Assembly (NCBI GenBank): GCA_030604525.1
Contig: JAUVVQ010000001.1
Coordinates: forward strand, 52,643-116,642
Direction: 5' to 3'
DNA: 64,000 nt
DNA from: Phycisphaerae bacterium
GTDB taxonomy: Bacteria; Planctomycetota; Phycisphaerae; Sedimentisphaerales; Anaerobacaceae
A program made the translations under genes and the position numbers. The notes under the pieces were generated by a model, which was not told the DNA's origin, did not search any database, and saw only the letters and a list, made by a program, of their open reading frames with translations. How positions within the stretch are numbered: position 1 is the stretch's first letter; each line of letters opens with the position of its first letter. Shown in pieces: positions 1-10,597 of the stretch.

Positions 1-361
1 AGGCATTTTTGATATTTTTCGCTTTATTACGATAAAATCCGGTACTTTTGATATCCGTTTCGATATCTTTTACATCGGCGTTTGCCCAATCGGAAGCCAA
101 CTCATATTTTTTAAAAACATCTTTTGTAACAATATTGACACGTTTATCGGTGCACTGAGCTGAGAGGATTGTTGCGACAAGAAGCTCGAGAGGATTTTTG
201 AAAATAAGCGATGTTTTTGCATTCGGGTAAGTTTTTTTAAGCACCGGCAGGATTTTTTTAACTCTTTGGGCGGCGGTCATTCCATTCAATTTATCTATTT
301 TGTTTTTTGCAGCTTTCCCGGCAGCCCTGACAGTTTTTTTTGGAGTTTTCTTTTTTGTCAT
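1..361 (-). CDS. nth: Endonuclease III (partial, runs off the left edge)
   Basis: Reverse-strand translation from ATG at 361: MTKKKTPKKTVRAAGKAAKNKIDKLNGMTAAQRVKKILPVLKKTYPNAKTSLIFKNPLELLVATILSAQCTDKRVNIVTKDVF...STGFYRNKAKNIKNA; LSAQCTDKRVN and GFYRNKA are endonuclease III motifs. Confidence 0.9.
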   Translation of the reverse strand, partial: MTKKKTPKKTVRAAGKAAKNKIDKLNGMTAAQRVKKILPVLKKTYPNAKTSLIFKNPLELLVATILSAQCTDKRVNIVTKDVFKKYELASDWANADVKDIETDIKSTGFYRNKAKNIKNA

Positions 362-2194
362 TTACTTTTTCAAATCCGGTAGTTTTTCAATGATTTCGGT
401 GAGCTGTTTTTTATCGAAGGTGCCGCGTATTTTTTCTATTTCCCCGTCCGGCAGAATTACAATGGTTACCGGCACATTTCCCGCCTCGCCGTAGATTTTC
501 TTAAAGTCAACAGTAGCAGGATAGTCATTCAGGGTTGTATCCGCTTTGATTGTCAAGACGTTTTTCTTATCGAGAAGCTCAGCCATTTTTTGGTTCTGGT
601 AAACTTTTTTATCCACTACTTTGCAACTGGCACACCAGTCTGCGGTGAATTTCAGGAGAACGGGTCTTCCGTTCGCGGTTGCCTGTTTTACAAGAGCGGC
701 ATCATATTTCTGCCAATCAATAGCTTGTTTGGCAGGAGCAGGCAGGAGGTAAAGTCCTGCTGCAACGGCGATAACTAAAGCAACGAGTCGGACTGTCCAC
801 TTTTTACCCGCAGGTGTCGAGAAGCTGACCCACTTACCCCACATCCAGAGGCAAAAGCTGAAGATTATTCCGTAGATAAGCACATTTACGAGTCTATCTT
901 TCGGCAGTGCCGCCAAAGTAAGCTTAACAGCAATAAAGAAGAGCAGGAAGGCAGTTGTCTGTTTAAAAATCTCCATCCAATTACCGGGTTTTGGAATGCG
1001 TTCCAGAAGTGATGGAATCAGCACGATTACGGCATAGGGCAGTGCCATTCCTACTCCCATAAGGACAATAGCTATGCTGCTGACCAGTAATGTCTGTGTT
1101 TGTGCCCAGACGAGGACAAATCCAAGCAAGGCCCCGCTACAGGGAGTACTTAGTATTCCTGCAAAAAAGCCCATACCGGTTGAGCCGGCGATGCCGGAAG
1201 CAGAACTCTGTTTGCCGGCGACGGATGATGGCAGTGCGAACGTGACAACATCCAACATTACGAGTGCAAAGAAAACGATAGCTAAAAACAGGAATATGAC
1301 TGCAACGGGGTAGCGAAAGAGACTGTTTAAATCAAGAACCGCTCCGGTGGAAAGGTTTATGATTGCCGATACCACTGCGAAGGTTGCGAAAAATAGAATG
1401 ACTCCGGCGCAGAAGGCCATTCCGGAGGTGATTCGTCTTCTGCTGGAATGTTCCGCCTGCTTGATAAGCCGCATCATAATCAGCGGTATGACGGGCAGGA
1501 CACAGGGCATAATGTTTATGGATATACCAGCTACAATTGCCAGGAGATAATAGAGTGCTGTGCCGTACGGCAGAATCTTCTGCCTTTGTGGCTCAACTTT
1601 TGCGGAAGAGGTCAATGGTATTTTTTGGTCAGGCGTTTTGGCAATGATTTTCTTCCAGGAGTCAGTCTCGGCAAGATTGATTGAATATTTGAAAGCTTTT
1701 TTGAAAGGCAAACAAATCTTAGAAGTGCAGGCAAGGCCGGAGATTTCAAGATTAATATCCGCCCGCCCATAATCAGATTCAGTTTTCTGAGAATCAATTG
1801 GGACAAAGACGGTGAATTGGCCGACATACACCTCAACATTTTTTTTCTGGTCTTTATCATAAAAGACCTCGGGGTTCGGAAATATCGGTTCACCGAAGTT
1901 AAGTGTCTTTGATTTTGCCTGGACTTTCAGGTTAAAAGCTCCCGGTGCCGTCTGCTCATTCGCATAATAATGGATGTCGTCAGTTCCCTGAAACATTACG
2001 GCCAAGGCGTTCTTCTGGTTTCTGCGAACAGGTTCAAGGCGAGCAGCGGAATACTCGTTTTGATATCTTACAATCTCCAGCGGTTCTGAAGTGAGCTGAC
2101 CGTTGGTCTGCGCTAAAATGACACTATTGAGAGCCAAAAGGACAATGATGGATTTGAAAAAGCTCTTTGCCAACAAAACCACCCTTAATAACAT
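362..2194 (-). CDS. dsbD: Thiol:disulfide interchange protein DsbD-like (DsbD-alpha N-terminus, CcdA-like TM domain, thioredoxin C-terminus)
   Basis: Signal peptide, C-containing N-domain (ACTSKICLPF), TM segments with NIMPCVLPVIPL and STPCSGALLG, C-terminal thioredoxin fold with FTADWCASCKVVD. Confidence 0.88.
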   Translation of the reverse strand: MLLRVVLLAKSFFKSIIVLLALNSVILAQTNGQLTSEPLEIVRYQNEYSAARLEPVRRNQKNALAVMFQGTDDIHYYANEQTAPGAFNLKVQAKSKTLNFGEPIFPNPEVFYDKDQKKNVEVYVGQFTVFVPIDSQKTESDYGRADINLEISGLACTSKICLPFKKAFKYSINLAETDSWKKIIAKTPDQKIPLTSSAKVEPQRQKILPYGTALYYLLAIVAGISINIMPCVLPVIPLIMMRLIKQAEHSSRRRITSGMAFCAGVILFFATFAVVSAIINLSTGAVLDLNSLFRYPVAVIFLFLAIVFFALVMLDVVTFALPSSVAGKQSSASGIAGSTGMGFFAGILSTPCSGALLGFVLVWAQTQTLLVSSIAIVLMGVGMALPYAVIVLIPSLLERIPKPGNWMEIFKQTTAFLLFFIAVKLTLAALPKDRLVNVLIYGIIFSFCLWMWGKWVSFSTPAGKKWTVRLVALVIAVAAGLYLLPAPAKQAIDWQKYDAALVKQATANGRPVLLKFTADWCASCKVVDKKVYQNQKMAELLDKKNVLTIKADTTLNDYPATVDFKKIYGEAGNVPVTIVILPDGEIEKIRGTFDKKQLTEIIEKLPDLKK

Positions 2195-2251
2195 AAGGAC
2201 CTCAAAGAAAATTGTTTCGATAGAGAAGCTCCGTTAAGCTGATTTCTCCGA

Positions 2252-4222
2252 CTATTTTTTGTCCGCCTCCGATTGTTTTTCTTTTTCGGCAGTTAATAAA
2301 TCAGCAACAGTAGGTTTGTCCAACTTTTTGCCTTCCAAGATGGATTCGACGTCATCGGCATCAAGTGTTTCATATTTCAATAATGCCTTTGCGATATTTT
2401 CGAGTTTGTCCTTGTTGTCTTCAATTAACTGCCTGGCTTTTTCATACGCCTGGTGGATAATTTTTTTGATTTCCCCATCGATTTCTTCGGCGGTTTTTTC
2501 GGAATATTCTTTTTCTGTAGGCAAAAGATATGACAATTTATCCATTCCCTGCTCCGAACCATAGTTAATCAGTCCAAGCTGAGAACTCATACCCCAGGTT
2601 AAAATCATCTGTTTTGCGATTTTTGTAGCTTGTTGAATATCCGACTGAGCCCCGCTGGATATATCATCGCAGAAGAGCTCTTCGGCGATTCGTCCTCCTA
2701 AGCATACCTGCAAAAGCGCCATACAATATTTTTTTGTAAATATAGTTCTATCTTTTTCAGGCAAAGCGAATGTAGCTCCCCCCATCGGACCTCTGGGGAT
2801 GATGCTTACTTTATGAAGTGGGTCGGCATCCTTTAAAACCGACTGCACCAAGGCGTGTCCGGCTTCATGATAAGCTGTTATGTTTTTTTCTTCCTGGTCG
2901 ATAAGCCGGCTTTTTTTTGCTCTTCCCCACCTGACCTTATCGCGAGCTTCTTCCAGGTCCTCCATTTCGACATATTCTTTATTCGCCATAGTAGCAGCGA
3001 GTGCAGCTTCATTTATAATAGCCGCCAAATCGGCTCCGCTAAACATTGGTGTTCCTCTGGCCAGTCTTTCCAAAACAATATCTGGTCCGAACTTTACGTT
3101 TCTGGCATGGACCTTCAGAATGTCCAATCTTCCTTTCAAATCCGGCAACGGGACAACAACCTGCCTGTCAAATCTTCCCGGGCGTGTTAATGCGTGGTCC
3201 AGGATATCGGACCTGTTTGTTGCGGCAACTACAATAACCTGGTCATCCGTTTCAAAGCCGTCCATCTCAACCAAAATAGCATTTAGAGTCTGCTCTCTTT
3301 CATCGTGCCCGCCGCCGGCATAACCACCCCCCCGTTTTCGGCCGATAGCATCAACTTCATCAAGGAAAATGATGCAAGGAGAATTATCTTTTGCCTGTTT
3401 GAAAAGGTCTCGGACTCTTGAGGCGCCGACTCCGACAAACATTTCAACAAAATCGCTTCCAGATATGCTAAAGAAAGGGACGTCCGCCTGCCCTGCTATA
3501 GCTTTTGCGAGTAAAGTTTTCCCACAACCGGGCGGCCCTATAAGTAATACGCCTCTCGGTATACGTCCGCCGAGCCGCTGGAATTTCTTCGGGTTCTTGA
3601 GGAATTCGATTATTTCAGCTACTTCTTCCTTTGCTTCCTGGATACCGGCAACATCTTCGAAAGTAACTTTAACCTTGTCTTTGCTTTGCAGGTGATGTTT
3701 GCTTCGACCAAAGGACATCAACATTCCGCCGGCACCGCTACGGAGGTTTCTTGCGAAGATAAAATAAAAGAACATCACCAATAAAATTATCGGCAAGAGC
3801 ATTCCTATCAGATTCCAAAGCCAGCCCCTTGAGGGTTCGGCTTTATATTTAACATTGTATTTTTCCAGCAAGTCCCCGATTATCTTCCCATTAACCTGTG
3901 GTTTGTAATTAACGACAAAACGTTTTTCCTTAAGATTCTGGTTCTTCAAATATTCAGTTTCAAAGGTGCCGGTAAGCTCGGTTTCTTTTATAGTTACCTC
4001 TTCGACGTGGTTATTTTTGACGTGTTCTACGAACTCATCCAATCTGATTTCCTGAACTCCCTGCCATTGCTGTAGCAAAAGCATTATCGTAAAAATTGCC
4101 AAGGCGATAAGCAGCCAGCTAAAGGGGCTTTTTTTATAAGCTTGCAACTGCTGTTTTCTGCCCTGCTGGTTACTCTTATTCGTGGGGACTTGAGGTGGTT
4201 TTTTGTTTTGATTGTTACTCAT
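2252..4222 (-). CDS. ftsH: ATP-dependent zinc metalloprotease FtsH
   Basis: [17 protein letters not shown] Walker A, SRH region, HEAGH zinc protease motif, two N-terminal TM segments. Confidence 0.97.
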   Translation of the reverse strand: MSNNQNKKPPQVPTNKSNQQGRKQQLQAYKKSPFSWLLIALAIFTIMLLLQQWQGVQEIRLDEFVEHVKNNHVEEVTIKETELTGTFETEYLKNQNLKEKRFVVNYKPQVNGKIIGDLLEKYNVKYKAEPSRGWLWNLIGMLLPIILLVMFFYFIFARNLRSGAGGMLMSFGRSKHHLQSKDKVKVTFEDVAGIQEAKEEVAEIIEFLKNPKKFQRLGGRIPRGVLLIGPPGCGKTLLAKAIAGQADVPFFSISGSDFVEMFVGVGASRVRDLFKQAKDNSPCIIFLDEVDAIGRKRGGGYAGGGHDEREQTLNAILVEMDGFETDDQVIVVAATNRSDILDHALTRPGRFDRQVVVPLPDLKGRLDILKVHARNVKFGPDIVLERLARGTPMFSGADLAAIINEAALAATMANKEYVEMEDLEEARDKVRWGRAKKSRLIDQEEKNITAYHEAGHALVQSVLKDADPLHKVSIIPRGPMGGATFALPEKDRTIFTKKYCMALLQVCLGGRIAEELFCDDISSGAQSDIQQATKIAKQMILTWGMSSQLGLINYGSEQGMDKLSYLLPTEKEYSEKTAEEIDGEIKKIIHQAYEKARQLIEDNKDKLENIAKALLKYETLDADDVESILEGKKLDKPTVADLLTAEKEKQSEADKK

Positions 4223-4265
4223 AATTGGAATATTACCTATATTTTCTGTTTATTTTTTGAAATAG

Positions 4266-4808
4266 TTACCATGGTTTTTCCATTAACTCTACGATTTTTT
4301 TTGCCAGGTTGTTTGCAGCCAGAGTGGAAGCATAATCGAAGTTTTGCTGCTGCCATTCGGAATAGCTTGCCGAGGCACTGATGGTTCTATTGTCCAGGAA
4401 CAATTGTCCGGTTTTGAAATTTTTCCAATTAACCACAGCGCTAATCTCAACTTCCTTTTCCAGAGCTCTGCCGGTTTCCCGCTCGGTGCTAAGGATAGGT
4501 CTTGAGACTGATGTTATCTGTCCTGTAATTACAGTATCAGCTCGTTCTCTGCTTGAGACCACTTTATATGGTGTTTCAACTTCAATGCGTTTTGCAAGTG
4601 CATCGGTAAGCTCATATTCGACCCCCCTCCAGAAGGTTCTGTTATCAAACATCTCGATGTAAACGGTAGTAATATTTTCTGAGGGGAAAAGTGATTCCTG
4701 CGAATAGTCGCTTAGTCCGGTGCAACCGGCGAAGAGCCCACAAATGCCACTCAGGACAAAAAGCATTAAAGGCAAAGGGCATTTTTTTATGAAGAAGCTT
4801 TTGTTCAT
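4266..4808 (-). CDS. LptE-family / LPS-assembly-like lipoprotein (ORF extends to 4832)
   Basis: Lipobox-like LFAGC; architecture FDNRTFWRGVEYELTDALAKRIE...ADTVITGQITSVSR...ERETGRALEKEVEISAVVNWKN resembles LptE-like proteins. Confidence 0.7.
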   Translation of the reverse strand: MNKSFFIKKCPLPLMLFVLSGICGLFAGCTGLSDYSQESLFPSENITTVYIEMFDNRTFWRGVEYELTDALAKRIEVETPYKVVSSRERADTVITGQITSVSRPILSTERETGRALEKEVEISAVVNWKNFKTGQLFLDNRTISASASYSEWQQQNFDYASTLAANNLAKKIVELMEKPW

Positions 4809-4828
4809 CCTGTTACCTTTTTCCTTTC

Positions 4829-5782
4829 TCAATTATTTTCTAATTTTTCACATGCAAGCTTTGCCGCTGTAGTTTCCGACCATTTATCCTCATCCACAAT
4901 CATCCGGTAATAAAGGTTTGCAGCAAGCGTGTTTCCAGTTCTTTCATAAAAGTCAGCGATTTTAAATTTTTTTTCGGCCAACAATTCATTTATATTTTTT
5001 ATTTTTTCAGGGATACCTATTTTCTGAGCATTCTGAGGATATTTTAGTTTGAAGTTTTCATAGTAAGTTTTAGCACTGATTAAATCAGAAGCATCATAAC
5101 GCGGTCCGCCATAAGCAGCATACTTACAACGAGCCATTTTTAACAAGGCGATTTGACCTGTTTTTCCTGCGGACCACTTTGAGTAAACTTCCGACCATCT
5201 CTGGTAGGCGTTTTCAAATTTTTTTCTTTTTTCATAACTTTCGGCAACGGCCACGGCAGCTTTTTTTGCTATCGGCATATCCGGGGCATAGTCGATGATT
5301 TTATCCATAATTTTTTCGCCTTGAGCATATCCCTTGATTTTAAACAGCTTGAGTATTTTCAGCTTTCGTCCCGCCAGGAAGGCATTAGCGATTGCAAACT
5401 CTCTATCCAAAGCTACCTGATAAAGTTTACTTTCCGGAAACTGCGAAAGGAATTTATCATAACTGTTTACAGCTTTGATGAATTTATCCTCTGCAAAAAG
5501 TATCTCAGCTTTAATGAAGGCATCCAGGCCATCGCCTTTGATTTCGGGGAAATCACCCTTTATTTTATTCCAGGCATCCCGCACTTTCCGGACTTCTCCT
5601 TTGTTTAGCGAGTCTTTTATTTTTGCAGCTTCCAAGAGCAGCTTGTCCTGGGTCTGGTTATCCAAAGGTTCCCATATCTTTCCCTGTTCCAGATGCCAGG
5701 TTTCAGCTATAGATACTGAAGAGGACGCCAGGATAAACGTGAGGGCAAAAACGCATTTTAAAGGATTTTGATATCCAGACAT
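4829..5782 (-). CDS. BamD/YbgF-like tetratricopeptide outer-membrane assembly protein
   Basis: Signal peptide and repeated helical TPR units (FIKAVNSYDKFLSQFPESKLYQVALDREFAIANAFLAGRK). Confidence 0.65.
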   Translation of the reverse strand: MSGYQNPLKCVFALTFILASSSVSIAETWHLEQGKIWEPLDNQTQDKLLLEAAKIKDSLNKGEVRKVRDAWNKIKGDFPEIKGDGLDAFIKAEILFAEDKFIKAVNSYDKFLSQFPESKLYQVALDREFAIANAFLAGRKLKILKLFKIKGYAQGEKIMDKIIDYAPDMPIAKKAAVAVAESYEKRKKFENAYQRWSEVYSKWSAGKTGQIALLKMARCKYAAYGGPRYDASDLISAKTYYENFKLKYPQNAQKIGIPEKIKNINELLAEKKFKIADFYERTGNTLAANLYYRMIVDEDKWSETTAAKLACEKLENN

Positions 5783-6256
5783 AAGAACAAATCCTAAAAT
5801 GAAGGCCTTAATTCAGATTATAAAACATTCTCGTATTATACCTATTATCAAACCGATTGAAAAGACCCAACTGAAAAATAGCAACCTGCTAATTTTTCGT
5901 CAAATCGAGCTGTTTTCCTTCAACCCGCCAAAGGCGGGGGCTGCTGAAGCAGTTATTTTCCCAATCAAATCAAATTAAAAGCAGGTTGGTTTGCTTTTTT
6001 TTGCAACATTTCGGCTGGGGATTCCGTCTAAACATATGTAAAAGAGCTTTCAGTGTTAATTCGATAGTTTATACAAGCTGTTGAAATCAATAGGTTTACA
6101 AGAACTTTCAACCGAAAAATACGTATTGTTTCAATTGTTTTTGTTTAAAAGGACCATATATAGTCGATTTTGCTTTTTTTTTGTAACTCTTTATTGTATA
6201 ATGAGATAGGTACTAATGCTACTACCAATGAATGATTGGGGTGTATCGGAGCAGGG

Positions 6257-7900
6257 ATGATGTCTGTAAAGTTAAGTCGCAAAAAAGTTGTTTTGTGCTG
6301 TCTTTTGACAGCAATATTGTTTGTTCTGGCAAACGGTTGTATGAGTCCGGATGAGTACAAAGCTGATGCCGACAAGGAGGTATATAAAGTCATCGAGGAC
6401 AAATGGGAGGGTAGTTTCGGTGAGAGGACCAATTATAAGATATCCGATTCGGAGCCGTCGCCCAATGATATTCAAACACCAAATCCGGCTGGAATCTCAG
6501 GGGTACTGGCACTCGCAGAGGCGGCAGCGATAGCAACAGCGAACAATCGGGACTACCAACAGCAAAAAGAATCACTGTATGGGGAAGCTTTGCGTTTGAC
6601 CGGCACCCGACATCAGTATGCTATACAATGGTTCGGTGCAATTGATGGTAAATATACAGATGATAAAGGCAGCGGGTATGAAGAGTTCAAAGTCGGAGGC
6701 GAAGGAGACGAAATAGGCGTAAGCGATGAGGAAGTTTTCAGCAACGGCGTTCTTTTTTCAACAAATCTTGCGCTTAACTGGGCCCGTTTTCTGACAGGGG
6801 ACCCCCGGAATACACTCGGCTCGGTTTTAAGCGGGGATATAACAGTTCCATTGCTGGGAAATGGGGCCGGCAAGCAGGCGTGGGAAACTTTAACCCAGGC
6901 GGAACGAAGTATGCTATACCAAATACGAACATTTAACCGATACCGCAAAACGTTCGTGGTAGGCATTATAAATGCTTACTACGGGGTTTTACAACGAAGA
7001 GATTCGGTAATAAACGCCAGGAATAACCTGGCAAGGAAGCAGGATTCTACCAAGCGGCTTGAAATGGAAGCAGAGTGGGGGCGTAAGGCGCAGCTTGACG
7101 TGGATGAAGCGAAACAAAGTGAATTGAGTGCTCAAAATCAATACGTGGCAGCTCAACGAGGCTATGAATCTGCGCTGGATAATTTTAAAGTAAAGCAACT
7201 TTCCCTGCCAACAGATGCAAATATTTCGCTGGACCCCAACGAGTTGAAGGCATTGGAAGAGATAAAGATAGGCAAACCCGACTTCACTTTGGAAGCATCG
7301 ATTGATACGGGCTTAACACAACGGCTGGATTTGGCGAATACTTACGATAAAATTGATGATGCAGTTCGCAATCTCGAACTTGCGTCTGAAGGTCTTGGCC
7401 CGCAGGTGAACATTAGCGGAAGTATTAATGTAAACTCAAGAGCAGATACTGATTTTAGCCAGTTGCAGTTTCAGGAAGGTAGTTACAGCACAGGTTTTGG
7501 TGCGGATTTGCCGTTTGACCAAAAAGATGAGCGTAACTCTTACCGGAGTGCTTTGATAACCTTGACGCAGGCACAGAGAAGTTATGATAAAGCCCGTGAC
7601 AATATTGAACTAACGATAAAAGACGATTACCGTCAGGTTCTTGAGACGGCAGAGCGGTATCGAATACAAAAGATGAGTCTGGGATTAGCTCAAAGCCGGG
7701 TAAGGAATAATGAGATGATGCTTGAGATAGGCCGAGGGACAGTGCGTCAATTACTGCTGTCTCAGGATGCACTACTGGATGCGCAAAACGCAGTTATCAG
7801 CGCCTTGATAAGCCATACGATGAAAAAGTTAAATTTTTACACAAATGTAGGTGTTTTACAAGTAAGACCGGACGGAATGTGGGAGATAAAAGCTAAATGA
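6257..7900 (+). CDS. TolC family outer-membrane efflux protein (lipoprotein); ORF opens at 6236
   Basis: N-terminal LANGC lipobox, paired coiled-coil repeats (LDVDEAKQSELSAQNQYVAAQRGYESALDNFK; ALITLTQAQRSYDKARDNIELTIKDDYR); followed by HlyD and ABC genes. Confidence 0.85.
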   Translation: MMSVKLSRKKVVLCCLLTAILFVLANGCMSPDEYKADADKEVYKVIEDKWEGSFGERTNYKISDSEPSPNDIQTPNPAGISGVLALAEAAAIATANNRDYQQQKESLYGEALRLTGTRHQYAIQWFGAIDGKYTDDKGSGYEEFKVGGEGDEIGVSDEEVFSNGVLFSTNLALNWARFLTGDPRNTLGSVLSGDITVPLLGNGAGKQAWETLTQAERSMLYQIRTFNRYRKTFVVGIINAYYGVLQRRDSVINARNNLARKQDSTKRLEMEAEWGRKAQLDVDEAKQSELSAQNQYVAAQRGYESALDNFKVKQLSLPTDANISLDPNELKALEEIKIGKPDFTLEASIDTGLTQRLDLANTYDKIDDAVRNLELASEGLGPQVNISGSINVNSRADTDFSQLQFQEGSYSTGFGADLPFDQKDERNSYRSALITLTQAQRSYDKARDNIELTIKDDYRQVLETAERYRIQKMSLGLAQSRVRNNEMMLEIGRGTVRQLLLSQDALLDAQNAVISALISHTMKKLNFYTNVGVLQVRPDGMWEIKAK

Positions 7901-9903
7901 GAAATAATAATAACAAAAAGAATAGGGCAAAAAGGCAAGGGAGTAAAGGTGGATTTATGAGGAACACTAAGTGGTGGTGGGTAGTCTTAATTCTGGTGAT
8001 AACAGCGGCGGGGTCGGTATTTTCCTTTGCGTTGATAAAAACAAGGAGTTCCAACGATTCGTCTGGGAATCTCAGCACATTCACCATTCGCAGAGATAAT
8101 TTGCTGGTAACTGTTACCGAAGGGGGCAGCATCAAGGCGCGTAATATGAAACAAGTTAAAAACGAGGTGGATGAAAGGCAGATGACTATAATGGAGATAG
8201 TCGATGAAGGGACTTATATAAGCAAGGAAGATGTCAATAACGGCAAAGTGCTTGTAAAACTGGATTCTTCTGCTTTGAAGGATAAAGTAACACAAAGCAA
8301 AATGAGCTTTGCCAGCGCCGAGTCGAGCTATTTGCAGGCGCAAGAGGGCTTAACAATTCAGAAGAACCAGAATGAAAGCACTATTGCCGCAGCCAAGCTG
8401 AAAGTTAAATTTGCTCTGATGGACCTGCAAAAATATATCGGGCAGGAAATAGCTGACCGAATCATCGAAGATGTAAACAAGGCAGAAGAAATAACGTCAT
8501 CTTATATAAATTCCCTCCTTTCCGACCCTAACAAATTAGGCGGAGGAGCTTCCCAAAAGTTAAAACAATACCGGGATAGCATTGCCCTTTCAGAACAACA
8601 ATATAAGAAAGCAGAGAACCAGCTAATCGGGACACAAAGACTCCGCGACGCAAATTACGTCTCCGCACTTGAATTGACACAGGATAATCTGAATGTTGAA
8701 AGCAGTAAATACAAGAAAGAGCAGGATGCACTTTCACTTGAGCTATTTAAAAGATATGACTTTCCGAAGCAATCACAAAAGCTTTTAAGCGACTACAATG
8801 AATCGAAGCGTGCGTTGGTAAGGGCTCATGCTGAGACGCGTTCCAGACTTGCTCAAGCGGATGCGCAACTTAAAAACGCAGAATCAAGATACGAGAATGA
8901 AAAGAAAGACCTTGACGACGACCAGCAAGACTTAGCGAAGTGTATAATCAAGGCCCCTGCGTCTGGTTTAGTAATTTACGGGACCGGTTCAAGCGAGGAT
9001 GCGTTCAGGCGTATGCGCGGCAGCGGTATCATTGATGAAGGCGAAACGGTTTATCGCGGCCAAGTTCTTATAACACTGCCGGATATGTCGAAGATGGAGG
9101 CAGAAGTTCAGGTTCACGAATCATCTGTGAATAAAATAAAGCCGGGTCAACGCGCCCAGATAGTTATGGATGCTTTTCCTGATATAACCCTGGATGGTGA
9201 AGTTGCCCAAATTGCTCCTCTTCCGAGCACAACTCGCGGCTGGTTTAATCCGGATACAAAGGTTTATGATACCAAAGTAAATATAAACGGGACGTATGAT
9301 TATCTCAAGCCGGGGATGTCGGCCAAAATTACAATTTTTGTTGAGCAGTTAAAAAATGTTATCATAACCCCTATTCAGACAGTATCAAATCAGATGGGCA
9401 AGAAGATATGTTATGTTCTGGCATCGGAAACTCCGAAGCGAAGAGAGGTCAAGACGGGTTCATACAATGATACCTTTGTTGAAATTACTGACGGTCTTAA
9501 GGTCGGGGAGAAAGTGCTTTTAAGTCCTCCTAAAGTTACAGGAGCAAAATCTCAGTCTGAAGCACAACCAAAAGAAGAGATTGAAGGCAGCACAAGCAAG
9601 CCCGAAAGTGAAGGCAGCACAAGCAAGCCCGAAAGCCAAGGCAAAGGTAAAAGTGGCAGGCCGCAAGGACAAGGATTTGAACTTACGGATGAAATGACAA
9701 CTCGTATATTAGGTTATATCGAACAGTCAGACCCCAACAAAGCTGAGGAACTTAAACAGCTTAAAGAAAGCGACCCTGAGAAGTTTAAAACCGAACTTAG
9801 AACACTTATGCGAAACCAAGCACAGCAATTCAGACGAGGTAGAGGTGATGGACAAAAGCGAGGAAGCAATGCAGCAGGTCGCCGAAAACGGCAAGCTCAA
9901 TAA
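7897..9903 (+). CDS. HlyD/MacA-type periplasmic adaptor subunit
   Basis: N-terminal TM, lipoyl/hairpin/beta-barrel architecture (IIKAPASGLVIYG, VYRGQVLITLPDMSKMEAEVQVHESSVNKIKPGQRAQIVMDAFPD); 4-nt overlap with tolC. Confidence 0.88.
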   Translation: MRNNNNKKNRAKRQGSKGGFMRNTKWWWVVLILVITAAGSVFSFALIKTRSSNDSSGNLSTFTIRRDNLLVTVTEGGSIKARNMKQVKNEVDERQMTIMEIVDEGTYISKEDVNNGKVLVKLDSSALKDKVTQSKMSFASAESSYLQAQEGLTIQKNQNESTIAAAKLKVKFALMDLQKYIGQEIADRIIEDVNKAEEITSSYINSLLSDPNKLGGGASQKLKQYRDSIALSEQQYKKAENQLIGTQRLRDANYVSALELTQDNLNVESSKYKKEQDALSLELFKRYDFPKQSQKLLSDYNESKRALVRAHAETRSRLAQADAQLKNAESRYENEKKDLDDDQQDLAKCIIKAPASGLVIYGTGSSEDAFRRMRGSGIIDEGETVYRGQVLITLPDMSKMEAEVQVHESSVNKIKPGQRAQIVMDAFPDITLDGEVAQIAPLPSTTRGWFNPDTKVYDTKVNINGTYDYLKPGMSAKITIFVEQLKNVIITPIQTVSNQMGKKICYVLASETPKRREVKTGSYNDTFVEITDGLKVGEKVLLSPPKVTGAKSQSEAQPKEEIEGSTSKPESEGSTSKPESQGKGKSGRPQGQGFELTDEMTTRILGYIEQSDPNKAEELKQLKESDPEKFKTELRTLMRNQAQQFRRGRGDGQKRGSNAAGRRKRQAQ

Positions 9904-10594
9904 AGATATGCCGATTCTGTCGATGAAAAAGCTGAGCAAGAACTATCTTCTCGGTGAGGTGGAAGTTCATGCCTTACGTGAGATAAATTTAGCAATTCAG
10001 GAAGGTGAATACATAGCTATCATGGGACCGAGCGGTTCGGGCAAATCCACTTTGTTGAATATGATAGGTTGCCTGGACCATCCGAGCAGCGGCAGTTATT
10101 ACCTTGGCGGCGAAGACGTTTCTTTGCTCGATGACAACCGGCTATCTTTAATTCGCGGTGAACGTATCGGATTCATATTCCAATCATTTAATTTAATAAA
10201 CCAACTGAATGTTGTTGAGAACATAGAGGTTTCGATGTACTACCAGGGTATAGCAGAAAGAGCAAGTTTCAAGCGAGCTAAAGAATTAGCGGAGTTAGTC
10301 GGTCTCGGCGAGAGGTTACATCACCGGCCATTTGAATTAAGCGGAGGCCAGCAGCAAAGAGTAGCAATCGCCCGAGCACTGGCAAACGACCCTTTAATTA
10401 TTTTAGCAGACGAGCCAACGGGTAATTTAGATTCGGAAAGCGGAACTGATATTCTTGTCATCCTTGACCGTTTACATAAAGAGGGTAAAACGCTTATATC
10501 TGTTACCCACGATGAAAGGATTGCCAGTCACGCTGAAAGGGTTATACACCTTTTTGATGGAAAGATAAGTAAACAAGAAGACCAAAGGGTATAA
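9845..10594 (+). CDS. ABC transporter ATP-binding protein (MacB/LolD type)
   Basis: Walker A GPSGSGKST, signature LSGGQQQRVAIARALANDP, Walker B IILADEPTGNLDS. Confidence 0.95.
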   Translation: MMDKSEEAMQQVAENGKLNKDMPILSMKKLSKNYLLGEVEVHALREINLAIQEGEYIAIMGPSGSGKSTLLNMIGCLDHPSSGSYYLGGEDVSLLDDNRLSLIRGERIGFIFQSFNLINQLNVVENIEVSMYYQGIAERASFKRAKELAELVGLGERLHHRPFELSGGQQQRVAIARALANDPLIILADEPTGNLDSESGTDILVILDRLHKEGKTLISVTHDERIASHAERVIHLFDGKISKQEDQRV

Positions 10595-10597
10595 GAG

